64,000 nt of DNA, taken from the NCBI RefSeq assembly GCF_003932895.1, contig NZ_RQYW01000006.1:49243-113242 (forward strand). Reading direction: 5' to 3'. The position numbers and the translations under genes are program-made. Source of the stretch: Leptotrichia sp. OH3620_COT-345. GTDB taxonomy: Bacteria > Fusobacteriota > Fusobacteriia > Fusobacteriales > Leptotrichiaceae. Below the pieces are notes generated by a model, which was given only the letters and a program-made list of their open reading frames with translations, was not told the DNA's origin and searched no databases. Below, in pieces: positions 41,798-51,168 of the stretch. Position 1 is the first letter of the stretch. The number at the start of each line of letters is the position of its first letter.

Positions 41798-43909
41798 ATG
41801 AAAGAGCTTATATATTTAAGAAAATTATTGGAGGAACATGAGTTGACGTTTCAGCAGATAATACAGATGTTGGAATGGACTCCAAAAAAGAGAAAACTGT
41901 ATAAACGGATACTTTCCTCGTGGGAAGATGAAGGAGAAATTTATTTAAAAAGAAACGGTAAATATACACTTCCTGAAAAAGCCGGACTGATAAAGGGAGA
42001 AATCTCAATTTCAAGAGGCAACTTCGGGTTTTTAGATGTGGTCGGAGAAAGTAGTGTTTTTATTCCCGGCCACTATTTAAATACTGCCATGGACGGTGAT
42101 ACTGTCTTAGTCAGAATTTTAAAAAATAATGGAAATTCTGAGAAAAGCAGAGAAGGAGAAGTATATAAAGTTGTAAAAAGAGCAAGAGAAATTATTGTAG
42201 GTATATATGAGCATAATATGAGTTTCGGATTTGTAAGACCGAGAACTTCAGGGAGAGATATTTATATTCCTAAAAAGAAAATAAAAGGGGCGAAAACAGG
42301 GGATTTAGTAGCAGTAAAAATATATTTCTGGGGGGACAGTGAGAAAAAGCCTGAGGGAGAAGTGATAAGTATACTTGGAAATCCTGAGAATACTGAAGCA
42401 TTAATATCAGCTCTTCTTATAAACCAAGGCATACAGGGAAAATTTCCTAATGAAGTAATTAAGGAAGTGGACAGAATAGAAGAGAATTTTTCTGAAGAAC
42501 TGGATAAAAGAAAGGATTTGAGACATCTGGATATTATAACTATTGATGGAGCCGATGCAAAGGATCTTGATGATGCGGTTTACGTGGAAAAAAATGATAC
42601 AGGATTTAAATTGATAGTAAGTATTGCCGATGTTTCTTATTATGTAAAAAGCGGATCAGAACTTGATAAAGAAGCTTTGAAAAGAGGGAATTCGATTTAT
42701 ATGGTGGATAGAGTAATTCCCATGCTTCCAAGGAAACTTTCAAATAATCTCTGTTCTTTAAATCCTCATGAAGATAAGCTTACATTTACTGTTGAAATAG
42801 ATTATGACAATAACGGAAAAGTCATAAAAAATGATTTTTATAAGTCAATTATAAAATCAAGACACAGAATGACATATTCTGATGTAAATTCTATAATTGA
42901 TGGAAATGAAGAGCTTATGGAGAAATACTCGGATATTTATGAAATGCTGAAAAATATGCTTTCCCTTTCAAAAATAATAAGAAACATTAAAAAGCGAAGA
43001 GGCAGCATTGATTTTGAATTGCCTGAAATAAAGGTTATCCTTGATGAAAATAAACTTGTAAAAGACATAGAACTTCGTTCAAGGGGAGAAGCAGAAAGAA
43101 TAATAGAAGATTTTATGGTTGCAGCAAATGAAGTGGTGGCGGAAAAACTTTTCTGGGAAGAAATACCGGCTGTTTACAGGGTACATGAAGATCCTGATAA
43201 AGCTAAAATAGCCGTATTAAATGATTCACTTATAAAATTCGGATATTATCTGAAAAACCTGGATGATTTGCATCCGGGTAAATTTCAGGCTATTATTGAA
43301 AAAACAACAGGACTTCCTGAAGGTTATCTTATTCATAAACTTATTTTAAGATCTATGCAGAGGGCAAGATACGCCAATAAAAATCTCGGACATTTTGGAC
43401 TTGCTTCAAAGTATTATCTGCATTTTACTTCTCCCATAAGAAGATATTCAGATTTAGTAGTGCATAGAATGCTTGGAAAATCTATTACTGAATTTATGAA
43501 AGATAGAGAAAAGAGTTATTATTTAGAAAATTTTGATACAGTGTCGTCTATTATTTCAAAAACTGAAAGAGTAGCTGATAAGCTTGAAGAGGATAGTGTT
43601 AAAATCAAACTGATAGAGTATATGCAGGATAAAATAGGAAATATTTATATTGCAAGACTTAGCGGAATGAGTAAAAATAAAGTTTTTATGGAGCTCGAAA
43701 ATCATATAGAAGTTGTTTACAATGTCCTTATCTCCAAAGATGACTTTATATATGACGAAGAAAATTACAAAATTACTGATACTGTAACGGGTACTTCCTA
43801 TACAATGGGAAATACAATTAAAGTCATCGTAACGGGAGCATCTTATCAGAAAATGGAAATAGAAGTAATACCTTATAAAGAAAAAATAAATGAAATTAAA
43901 GAGCAATAA
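41798..43909 (+). CDS. rnr: Ribonuclease R
   Basis: A 703-residue 3'-to-5' exoribonuclease. It has an N-terminal winged helix (LEEHELTFQQIIQMLEW), cold-shock domains (GNFGFLDVVGESSVFIPG; SFGFVRPRTSGRDIYIPKKKI), a catalytic RNB domain with the metal Asp cluster in IDGADAKDLDDAVYVEK and FTSPIRRYSDL, and a C-terminal S1 domain (IYIARLSGMSKNKVFMEL). AAGGAGG precedes the ATG. Standing before smpB matches a common arrangement: RNase R and SmpB both act in tmRNA rescue, and ssrA itself lies 1.2 kb downstream. Confidence 0.97.
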   Translation: MKELIYLRKLLEEHELTFQQIIQMLEWTPKKRKLYKRILSSWEDEGEIYLKRNGKYTLPEKAGLIKGEISISRGNFGFLDVVGESSVFIPGHYLNTAMDGDTVLVRILKNNGNSEKSREGEVYKVVKRAREIIVGIYEHNMSFGFVRPRTSGRDIYIPKKKIKGAKTGDLVAVKIYFWGDSEKKPEGEVISILGNPENTEALISALLINQGIQGKFPNEVIKEVDRIEENFSEELDKRKDLRHLDIITIDGADAKDLDDAVYVEKNDTGFKLIVSIADVSYYVKSGSELDKEALKRGNSIYMVDRVIPMLPRKLSNNLCSLNPHEDKLTFTVEIDYDNNGKVIKNDFYKSIIKSRHRMTYSDVNSIIDGNEELMEKYSDIYEMLKNMLSLSKIIRNIKKRRGSIDFELPEIKVILDENKLVKDIELRSRGEAERIIEDFMVAANEVVAEKLFWEEIPAVYRVHEDPDKAKIAVLNDSLIKFGYYLKNLDDLHPGKFQAIIEKTTGLPEGYLIHKLILRSMQRARYANKNLGHFGLASKYYLHFTSPIRRYSDLVVHRMLGKSITEFMKDREKSYYLENFDTVSSIISKTERVADKLEEDSVKIKLIEYMQDKIGNIYIARLSGMSKNKVFMELENHIEVVYNVLISKDDFIYDEENYKITDTVTGTSYTMGNTIKVIVTGASYQKMEIEVIPYKEKINEIKEQ

Positions 43910-44004
43910 GGTTAAAAATTTAAGGAATATGAGAAATATAGATTACAAAATCCTAAAAAATTAAAAATAACAGGAGTAATAAATAGCAAAGGAGGTATGA
44001 ACAA

Positions 44005-44454
44005 ATGGTATTGGCAAGGAATAAAAAAGCATTTCATGATTATTTTATTGAAGATAAAATAGAAGCGGGAATTGAGCTTGTAGGAACTGAAGTGAAGTCA
44101 GTAAAAGCAGGAAAAACAAGTATAAAGGAGAGTTTTATAAGAATAATTAAAAACGAAGTTTTTATAATGAATATGCATATTACTCCTTATGAATTCGGAA
44201 ATATAAATAATCCACCTGAAACAAGGGTCAGAAAATTGTTAATGAATAAAAGAGAAATAGAAAAATGGTCATCTAAAATAAAGGAACAGGGCTACACTAT
44301 AATTCCTTTATCAGTATACACTAAAAAAAGACTTGTAAAAATGGAAATAGGTCTTGCTAAAGGAAAAAAGCTTCATGATAAAAGAGAAACTCTTAAAAGA
44401 AAAGATCAGGAAAAAGATATGAAAAAGATACAGAAAGATTTTTCACGTTTTTAA
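44005..44454 (+). CDS. smpB: tmRNA-binding protein SmpB
   Basis: A 149-residue RNA-binding protein that delivers tmRNA to stalled ribosomes. Conserved blocks are NKKAFHDYFIEDKIEAGIEL, GTEVKSVKAGKTSIKESF, RKLLMNKREIEKW, YTIIPLSVYTKKRLVKMEIGLAKGKKLHDKR and a basic helical tail needed for decoding-site recognition. AAAGGAGGT precedes the ATG. It is in the rnr transcription direction, and ssrA follows downstream. 44455-44747 holds no gene that I can see. Confidence 0.97.
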   Translation: MVLARNKKAFHDYFIEDKIEAGIELVGTEVKSVKAGKTSIKESFIRIIKNEVFIMNMHITPYEFGNINNPPETRVRKLLMNKREIEKWSSKIKEQGYTIIPLSVYTKKRLVKMEIGLAKGKKLHDKRETLKRKDQEKDMKKIQKDFSRF

Positions 44455-44747
44455 ATTTAACTCTTTTCATACAGTAAAATAATTTGAGTTGGAAGTTTTT
44501 TGTCAAAATTTTTTCCAAAAAAATCCGGTGTCAGAAATGTAAAAACCGCAATTAAGTTATCATGGAAAGAAAATCAATAAAAATAAAAAAGATATTTTTA
44601 TTTAGTTCACTTTAAACCTCTTTATATGTTGTAAAATTTGAATGTTGAAATGAAAATAAAAATATATTATTTATAAATATGGTAAAGTTTGATTTCAGTA
44701 TGACATAATTTACTTTAAATTTTATAAATTTAAAGAAAGAAAAATTT

Positions 44748-45450
44748 ATGAGCATTTGTAAAAAGAGTTTTAAGGGAATCAGCTCATTTACTTTACATAT
44801 ACTGGCAATAACATTTATGCTACTTGACCATTTATGGTTTCCTATTTTTTCCTTTATGATAGTCGAAGGATTTTTTCATACGAAAAGTTTTACAAAATAT
44901 TTGATGCGTCTTTTTATATTTGCATTAATTTCGGAAATTCCGTTTAATTTGTTTGTAAGTTCGGAAATTGCATACCCTTATTATCAGAATGTACTATGGA
45001 CTTTTCTAATTTCGTTGATTGCCCTTTGGGCAATTAAAAAAAATTAAAGCAAAAAATATTAGTCCTATTATCAAAACACTATTAATTATTACAGTATGTG
45101 GATTATCTTTTGTATTTTCAGTGTTTTTTAATATGGACTATAACATGTACGGTGTAGCAATGGTTCTTGTTTTTTATTTTTTCAGAGGGAGAAAATGGTA
45201 TTTTTTGGTAGCTCAGATCTTTGTTTTTATTTATATAAACTGTTTCCGGGTGAGTAGTCTTGAATATGGATATACAGTTTTTAATTATAAAGTATACATT
45301 CCTCAACAGGTTTTTGCCATATTTGCGTTGCCTGTTATATGGATGTACAACGGTAATCAAGGTTTTCATTCTAAAGGAATAAAGTATTTATTTTATATTT
45401 TTTATCCTGTTCATATGTTGGTGTTATTTTTAATAAGTATTTTTTTGTGA
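44748..45450 (+). pseudogene. TraX-family membrane protein gene, broken
   Basis: Two open parts read one TraX-like protein. The first (to 45047) has LLDHLW, then FPIFSFMIVEGFFHTKSFTKYLMRL … ISEIPFNL. The second continues in another frame from about 45040 with IIKTLLIITVCGLSFVFSVF … NGNQGFHSKGIKYLFYIFYPVHMLVL. The frame changes near 45040 and the loop normally found between the DH motif and the FPIFAFLIVEG block is missing, so both a frameshift and an internal deletion are likely. TraX proteins are multi-helix O-acetyltransferase-like proteins. Probably inactive. Confidence 0.75.
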
Positions 45451-45668
45451 AAATTTGCTATTAAACTTCATACTTTTCCGCTACTGATTAGAGAATTTTT
45501 TAACTTTTAGAAATGTTTGTTATATCCGGGAAACAATAAATTTAATGTATTTGAACAGTTATTTTTCTGAACGGAACGACTATTTTTTGAAAAAATTTTA
45601 AATGTCAAAGAAAGATACTAAATAAAAATAGATTTTTGTCAGTTTTTATGGTATGATATTTTAAATAT

Positions 45669-46006
45669 GGGAATGTTTTGGTTTCGACAGGATAGGAAGC
45701 TTATTATCGGCAAGTAAGCGGGAGCTTTAAAATCCAATTTAAATATAATCGGAAACGATAATTACGCACTAGCTGCTTAAATTGCAGCTCGTCACTGTAA
45801 GAAATTGCCATTTTTCTTTCGGATGACGTCACTTTAATGGCTTACTTAAATGTATGATTATGTCATTTAAGGACATTTTATAATCTCGCCGTTGGACTTT
45901 TGTTTGTTTAATATCCTGCGGTTAAAAAGATAAATGAACTAAACTTGTAGATGATAGTGAGAACTTCGTATTTTGGACACGGGTTCGATTCCCGTCATTT
46001 CCACCA
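45669..46006 (+). ncRNA. ssrA: Transfer-messenger RNA (tmRNA)
   Basis: The 5' end GGGAATG with TTTTGGTTTCGAC pairs with the 3' CATTTCC before ACCA (46003-46006), forming the tRNA-like acceptor stem. The T-arm sequence GGGTTCGATTCCCG is at 45981-45994. The tag frame GGA AAC GAT AAT TAC GCA CTA GCT GCT TAA (45751-45780) would encode GNDNYALAA, marking stalled products for proteolysis. It lies downstream of rnr and smpB, its functional partners, with a strong terminator after it. The resume codon is inferred. Confidence 0.96.
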
Positions 46007-46034
46007 AAATAAAATTAAATAATAAAATATAAAT

Positions 46035-46079
46035 AAAGGATTTGTTTTAAATAAAATTTAGTTTAAAACAATCCTTTTT
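46035..46079 (+). terminator. Terminator after ssrA
   Basis: AAAGGATTTGTTTTAAA (46035-46051) pairs with TTTAAAACAATCCTTT (46062-46077) with one bulge, then TTC. 46080-46389 is otherwise AT-rich without a gene; TATAAT at 46361-46366 probably belongs to the next gene's promoter. Confidence 0.8.
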
Positions 46080-46389
46080 CAGTTTTAATAATTTAATTTG
46101 GTAGGAAAAATGATTTGTGTTAATTTTGTAAATTTATAAAGTATTCGTTTTTAAGAAAAAATCAGTACATAGTATTTCCGTTATTTTTTCAAAATTAAAA
46201 AATTTGAATTTGAAAATAGATATTGAAATAAAAGTGTATGTTAATAAGTAATGAAAAGATAAAAAACAATCGTTATGTAATTAAAAAAATTTTATGGAAA
46301 AATTTTTCTGAAATTGATATAATAATTTAAAATGAGAATTAAAAACGCTGTAAAATAGTGTATAATCTGAAAAGGAGTGAAGGTGAACA

Positions 46390-47286
46390 ATGGTAGAAAT
46401 ACCCGAACCGAATCGGGAACAGCATAAAAATAAAATTGCACAGATATTTGCTTTTGTAGCCGTGTTTTTATGGTCCATATCAATTATATTCACTAAGCTG
46501 GGAATGAATTATTATGATTCGACGACACTTGCAGTTTTGAGATATGTTTTTACTTTTATTATATTATTAGTATTTATAGTCTTAAAAAAAGTAAGGTTAC
46601 CTGATTTAAAGGATATTCCGGCATTTTTAATTGCAGGACTTGCAGGATTTGCCTTGCATATGATAACTTTTAATAAAGGAGTGAGTATGCTTAGCTCCGG
46701 GACTTCAAGTATATTACTTGCATGCGCTCCTATTTTTACTTCAGTATTATCAGTATTGTTTTTAAAAGAGAAAATAAATTTTTACTGTTGGATTTCTATT
46801 TTTGTTTCATTTTCGGGAATAGTCATACTTACTTTATGGGAAGGAATATTTTCTTTTAATATAGGAATTTTCTGGATGCTTCTGGCAGCCTTTCTTCTTG
46901 CGGTTTATAACATATTTCAGAGGAAATTTTCCAATAAATATTCAGGAACCGAATCCACAATATACAGTATTTTATCGGGAGCGATTTTACTTATGCTTTA
47001 TTCCCCTGTTTCTTTGCTTGAAATCCCAAAAATGAGAATAAATGAGTTCATTATAGTTTTTTCTTTGGCATTTTTAGTAAGTGTTGTTGGTTATATATGT
47101 TGGGGGAAGGCATTGGTTATGGGAAAAAGTGCAGGAGAAATAGCTAATTTTTTATTTTTAGGGCCTTTTATATCAACACTTACGGGAATTATTTTTTTAA
47201 ATGAAAAACTTATGTTGTCTACAGTTATCGGTGGGACGGTTATTTTAATAGGGATAGTAACTTTCAATAAATTTAAAGATAAATAG
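46390..47286 (+). CDS. EamA/DMT-superfamily transporter
   Basis: A 298-residue inner-membrane protein with ten hydrophobic helices in two EamA repeats: FAFVAVFLWSISIIFTKLGMNYYDSTTLAVLRYVFTF, and the second beginning GIFWMLLAAFLLAVYNIFQRKF. The motif SSGTSSILLACAPIFTSVLSVLFLKEKI is typical of drug/metabolite transporters. AAAAGGAGTG lies 10 bases before the ATG. The solute is unknown; amino-acid derivatives and purines are typical for the family. No regulator is adjacent. Confidence 0.9.
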   Translation: MVEIPEPNREQHKNKIAQIFAFVAVFLWSISIIFTKLGMNYYDSTTLAVLRYVFTFIILLVFIVLKKVRLPDLKDIPAFLIAGLAGFALHMITFNKGVSMLSSGTSSILLACAPIFTSVLSVLFLKEKINFYCWISIFVSFSGIVILTLWEGIFSFNIGIFWMLLAAFLLAVYNIFQRKFSNKYSGTESTIYSILSGAILLMLYSPVSLLEIPKMRINEFIIVFSLAFLVSVVGYICWGKALVMGKSAGEIANFLFLGPFISTLTGIIFLNEKLMLSTVIGGTVILIGIVTFNKFKDK

Positions 47287-47396
47287 AGATTTTACATTTT
47301 AGTAAGTATTTTAATTTTAAAGTATGGAAAAAATAAGAAAAAATTGTTATAATTATGAATAATAAAATCTGAAAATAGGAAAGTTGGAATTGAAAA

Positions 47397-48398
47397 ATGA
47401 AAAAAAATATTTTAAAATTATTTATAATCAGTTTAATATTTCTGGTAATATTAAGTTGTGGAAAAAACAATAAGAATGACACTATAAAAATAGTTTTTTT
47501 ACCTAATGAATCTAACGAATCACTTAAAAATTCACGTGAGGAATTTGCAAAAATTATAGAACGGGCTACCGAGAAAAAAGTTGAAATAGTTACGACTACT
47601 GATTATAATATTGCAATAGAAAGTATAATTTCAGGAAAAGCACAGATAGCTTACATAGGAGCTGATGCTTACTTAAATGCAAATGAGAGAAATAAAGACG
47701 TTCAGGCTGTAGTGACGAATTCAGGAGAAAGCGGGACACTGGAAGATGCTTTATATTACAGTTTTATAGCTGTGAGATCTGAAGATGCTCCAAAATATAA
47801 AAATGGAGATGTGTACGACCTTAAGAAGCTGAAAGGGCAAACAATGGCTTTTGTTACAAATAGTTCTACATCCGGATTTGTAATACCTGCAAAAGTTATT
47901 ATAAAAGAAATTGGACTGAAAAATACTGATGAAGTATTGGAAGAAGGGAAAGTATTTTCAAAAGTTATTTTTGGAAGTTCGCATCCGGGAACACAGGTAG
48001 CTTTATTTAAAGGTGATGCTGATGCAGCGGCATTTGCTATTCCTAAAGCATTTACAACATATGAATTGATTTCGGGAGAAGAAAACAGAGCGGGAGCAAC
48101 TTATAAAGTAAAACAGGGAGCTGTATCTCCTTTCGGTGATTACGCAGGAAAGAGCTTTACAGTTATAAAATCAATAGCGGTACCAAACGGACCTGTTGTT
48201 TTCAATACAAAAACTTTATCTAAAGAAGATCAGGAAAAAATAAAAAAGAAATTTTTGTCTAAGGAAGTAACCGACAATCCTTATATATTCAGTCCGAAAA
48301 AAAGTAAAACAAGGGGACTTTTCCTTAAGGAAAATAATGATATAGGATTTGTAGAAGTAAATACCGAATGGTATAAACAGGTTAATGATATAAAATAA
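47397..48398 (+). CDS. phnD: Phosphonate-type ABC transporter substrate-binding lipoprotein
   Basis: A 333-residue lipoprotein of the PhnD family. Its N-terminus has a lipobox (LVILSCGK, Cys ~21), followed by a periplasmic binding fold: KIVFLPNESNESLKNSREEF, KAQIAYIGADAYLNA and LKGQTMAFVTNSSTSGFVIPA. Substrates of this family include phosphonates, phosphite and other phosphorus oxyanions; binding residues alone do not settle which here. A hairpin separates it from the ATPase gene, so the binding protein may be made in excess. AAAGTTGGAATT precedes the ATG, a weak site. Confidence 0.87.
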   Translation: MKKNILKLFIISLIFLVILSCGKNNKNDTIKIVFLPNESNESLKNSREEFAKIIERATEKKVEIVTTTDYNIAIESIISGKAQIAYIGADAYLNANERNKDVQAVVTNSGESGTLEDALYYSFIAVRSEDAPKYKNGDVYDLKKLKGQTMAFVTNSSTSGFVIPAKVIIKEIGLKNTDEVLEEGKVFSKVIFGSSHPGTQVALFKGDADAAAFAIPKAFTTYELISGEENRAGATYKVKQGAVSPFGDYAGKSFTVIKSIAVPNGPVVFNTKTLSKEDQEKIKKKFLSKEVTDNPYIFSPKKSKTRGLFLKENNDIGFVEVNTEWYKQVNDIK

Positions 48399-48423
48399 AT
48401 AGGAGCAGCTTGTACATGCGGAT

Positions 48424-48445
48424 AGAGGTCGGGGAACCGATCTCT
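48424..48445 (+). terminator. Intercistronic hairpin between phnD and phnC
   Basis: AGAGGTCGG (48424-48432), GGAA loop, CCGATCTCT (48437-48445) with one G:T pair, followed by TATTTATTTC. It is probably a partial terminator or mRNA stabiliser that raises phnD output over the rest of the operon. Confidence 0.6.
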
Positions 48446-48498
48446 TATTTATTTCAAAAGAAAGTTCATTTTTAAATTAAAGTGATGAAAGGAAATGT

Positions 48499-49254
48499 AT
48501 GTTACTAAAAGTAAAAAATATTTCAAAAGAGTACTCTAATGGTATAAAGGCACTGTCAGACGTTTCTTTTGAAATAAATAAGGGAGAATTTTTATCAGTT
48601 GTAGGACCGTCAGGCTCAGGAAAATCAACTTTATTGAGAACAATAAACAGACTTATAAATACAAGTAAAGGTGAAATTCTATTTCAGGAAGAAAATATCG
48701 GAAAACTTGGAAGAAAAGAGATAAATCGTGTAAGAAGACAGATGGGGATGATATTTCAGAGTTATAATTTAGTTGAAAGGCTTACAGTTATAGAAAATGT
48801 TTTACACGGAAGATTAGGATATAAATCGTTATTAACAGGAATTTTGGGTATTTATACTGAAAAAGAGAAAGAACAGGCATTTGAAATATTAGATAAAGTA
48901 GAAATGGGAAAATACGCTTATCGGAAATGCAGTGAACTGAGCGGAGGACAGAAGCAGAGAGTGGGAATAGCAAGAGCATTAATGCAGGAACCTAAATTGC
49001 TTCTTTGTGATGAACCTATTGCTTCCCTTGATCCTAAAACATCTGAAAGAGTTATGGATTATTTAAGAAATATTACTGATGAAATGGGAATAGCATGTAT
49101 AGTAAATTTACATCAAACTGATATTGCCGTAAAATATTCTGACAGGATAATAGGCTTAAATCAGGGGAAAAAGATATTTGATGATAAAACGGAAATGTTT
49201 ACTAAAAATATAATGGAATATGTATATTCGAGTGAATATGAGGAGATACAGTAA
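48499..49254 (+). CDS. phnC: Phosphonate-type ABC transporter ATPase
   Basis: A 251-residue ATP-binding subunit. Walker A GPSGSGKST, Q-loop IFQSYNL, signature LSGGQKQR, Walker B LLLCDEPIASLD, H-loop NLHQT. The insert TVIENVLHGRLGYKSLLTGILGIYTEKEK is typical for PhnC. AAAGGAAATG precedes the ATG. It ends at the phnE start with a 1-base overlap, coupling the two. It powers import with the two permeases that follow and the PhnD-type lipoprotein. Confidence 0.93.
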   Translation: MLLKVKNISKEYSNGIKALSDVSFEINKGEFLSVVGPSGSGKSTLLRTINRLINTSKGEILFQEENIGKLGRKEINRVRRQMGMIFQSYNLVERLTVIENVLHGRLGYKSLLTGILGIYTEKEKEQAFEILDKVEMGKYAYRKCSELSGGQKQRVGIARALMQEPKLLLCDEPIASLDPKTSERVMDYLRNITDEMGIACIVNLHQTDIAVKYSDRIIGLNQGKKIFDDKTEMFTKNIMEYVYSSEYEEIQ

Positions 49255-50054
49255 TGGAAAATGTTAAAATGGAAAGCAATATTTTTAGAAAAAGAACACA
49301 GTTAAGAATTATATTTGCAATAATAATCGTAATTTTATACAGTGTGTCGTCATTTGTTTTAGATTTTGAAGGAGAAGCAGTTTTTCTGTCCATACCTGAA
49401 GGAGTACTCTGGTTATTGAAAAATTTTATTCCGACACAGAATTCAGTAAAGTATTTGCCGATAATATTAAAAACTGCATTTCAGACAATACTTCTTGCAA
49501 TATCCGCAACATCAATTTCAGCATTTTTTGCTTTAATTATGGCGATAATAGGTTCTGAAACAACAGGATTTAATAAAGTTATGAAAATTTTTGTGAAAAT
49601 AACGGCTTCTTTTTTCAGAAATATGCCTATAGTAGCATGGTCGCTTATATTACTTTTTTCTTTTAAGCAAAATGAATTTACAGGTTTTCTGGCTTTATTT
49701 TTTGTAACTTTCGGATATTTGACACGGACATTTACCGAAACAATAGATGAAACTGCTGGATATATTGCCGAAGCATTAAAATCTACAGGAGCTTCCTATT
49801 TTCAGATAGTATTTCAAGGAGTTATACCTACAGTTGCTCCCCAGCTTGTATCATGGTTACTTTACTATATAGAAAATGGAGTAAGGGAAGCGACTCTTAT
49901 CGGAATTTTAACAGGTACGGGAATAGGATTTATATTTAACCTGTACTATAAAAGTATAAGGTATGATGCTGCAGGACTTGTAATTCTTACAGTTATAGTA
50001 ATTGTTACAGGAATAGAGTTGCTATCCAATAAAATAAGAAAAGAAATGATGTAA
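49254..50054 (+). CDS. phnE: Phosphonate-type ABC transporter permease 1
   Basis: A 266-residue inner-membrane permease of the PhnE family with about six helices (RIIFAIIIVILYSVSSFV; ILKTAFQTILLAISATSISAFFALIMAIIG; and others to VILTVIVIVTGIEL). The cytoplasmic coupling loop is EALKSTGASYFQIVFQGVIPTVAPQLVSW. It overlaps phnC by a base and is followed by a second PhnE-like gene after 1 base, so both permeases probably form a heterodimer. Confidence 0.9.
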   Translation: MENVKMESNIFRKRTQLRIIFAIIIVILYSVSSFVLDFEGEAVFLSIPEGVLWLLKNFIPTQNSVKYLPIILKTAFQTILLAISATSISAFFALIMAIIGSETTGFNKVMKIFVKITASFFRNMPIVAWSLILLFSFKQNEFTGFLALFFVTFGYLTRTFTETIDETAGYIAEALKSTGASYFQIVFQGVIPTVAPQLVSWLLYYIENGVREATLIGILTGTGIGFIFNLYYKSIRYDAAGLVILTVIVIVTGIELLSNKIRKEMM

Positions 50055-50055
50055 T

Positions 50056-50916
50056 ATGGAGAACGAAATGACGGATTTTAAATATGCAGAAAGAACACGT
50101 AAAAATAAAATAAAAATAAGGAAAATAACAAAATCAGGCATATATCTATGGGGGACATTAGGAACATGTGTTTTATTGGGATTTTATAAACTGGTAACTA
50201 TAAATACAGGGAAAATTTATATATTTACGGCAATTGAAGATTTTTTCAAAAATGTCGGCTTAATGTTTTTTCAGCCTCGACTTTCTGAAAGATATACTTT
50301 TGCTGAAATACTTCAAAGTCTTGGAGTAACCCTTTCTCTTGGATTACTGACTACATTAATCAGTGCTTTTTTTGCTTTATTTTTTTCTTTTTTTGCAGCA
50401 AAAAATTTATCAGGAGAAAAACTTTCAAAAGTAATAAAAGTTTTAATTTCGTTTGTAAGATCTGTTCCGACAATATTATGGGTAACAGTGTTTTCAGCAG
50501 TAATCGGAGTGGGAGCTGAAGCAGCAGTCATAGGAATATGTTTTCATAGTACGGCTTATCTTATAAAAGCTTATTCCGAAAGTACGGAAGAAATAAATGC
50601 GGGAATAGTAGAAGCAATGAAATCTACAGGAGCATCCCGCTGGAAAATTATTTTTCAGGGAATTCTTCCATCTACGGCTCCATCGATTTTATCATGGACA
50701 TTTGTGCGATTTGAAATGAATTTTACAAATGCCGTAGTGGTAGGGGCAGCAGCAGGAGCAGGAGGGATAGGGTACGAAATGTTTATGGCGGGTAGTATGT
50801 ATTTTGATTCAAGAGAAATAGGCTTTTTTGTATATCTTGTGCTTGGTATAGCTTTGCTTCTCGAAAGTATTTCGGTTTATCTGAAAAAAAAGTATATAAA
50901 AGGTTCGACAAGATAA
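50056..50916 (+). CDS. phnE: Phosphonate-type ABC transporter permease 2
   Basis: A 286-residue permease of the same family as its neighbour, with a slightly longer basic N-terminus (KYAERTRKNKIKIRKITKSG). Helices run from LWGTLGTCVLLGFYKLV on, and the coupling loop reads EAMKSTGASRWKIIFQGILPSTAPSILSW. It ends the operon. The two genes arose by duplication. A weak stem (TTCCTT/AAGGAA, 50934-50954) follows and may end transcription. Confidence 0.9.
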   Translation: MENEMTDFKYAERTRKNKIKIRKITKSGIYLWGTLGTCVLLGFYKLVTINTGKIYIFTAIEDFFKNVGLMFFQPRLSERYTFAEILQSLGVTLSLGLLTTLISAFFALFFSFFAAKNLSGEKLSKVIKVLISFVRSVPTILWVTVFSAVIGVGAEAAVIGICFHSTAYLIKAYSESTEEINAGIVEAMKSTGASRWKIIFQGILPSTAPSILSWTFVRFEMNFTNAVVVGAAAGAGGIGYEMFMAGSMYFDSREIGFFVYLVLGIALLLESISVYLKKKYIKGSTR

Positions 50917-51051
50917 AAAAAATCAAGAAAAAATTCCTTTTTGACAATAAGGAAAAACTATATAGTATCGTCAGTTTTCTAAGATTTAATTTTTATTAAT
51001 TTTTTGAACATTCCGAAAAAAAATTGTATCGTAAAAAAATAAGAATAAAAA

Positions 51052-51080
51052 ATGACAAAATTGAAAAAATAATGTATAAT
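51052..51080 (+). promoter_or_regulatory. Promoter of ftsK
   Basis: ATGACA (51052-51057), a 17-base spacer and TATAAT (51075-51080), about 90 bases before the ftsK ATG. Confidence 0.6.
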
Positions 51081-51168
51081 AATATGAATAGTCTGCAAAA
51101 ATAATTTAGACTTAAAAATGTTTATAAAATAGTTATGAATGTTTGGATTAAAAAGGAAGGACTGTAAA

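Noticed and set aside
45019..45450. Independent membrane-protein gene
   Set aside because: It continues the TraX reading of the preceding frame and starts inside it, so it was merged as one broken gene.
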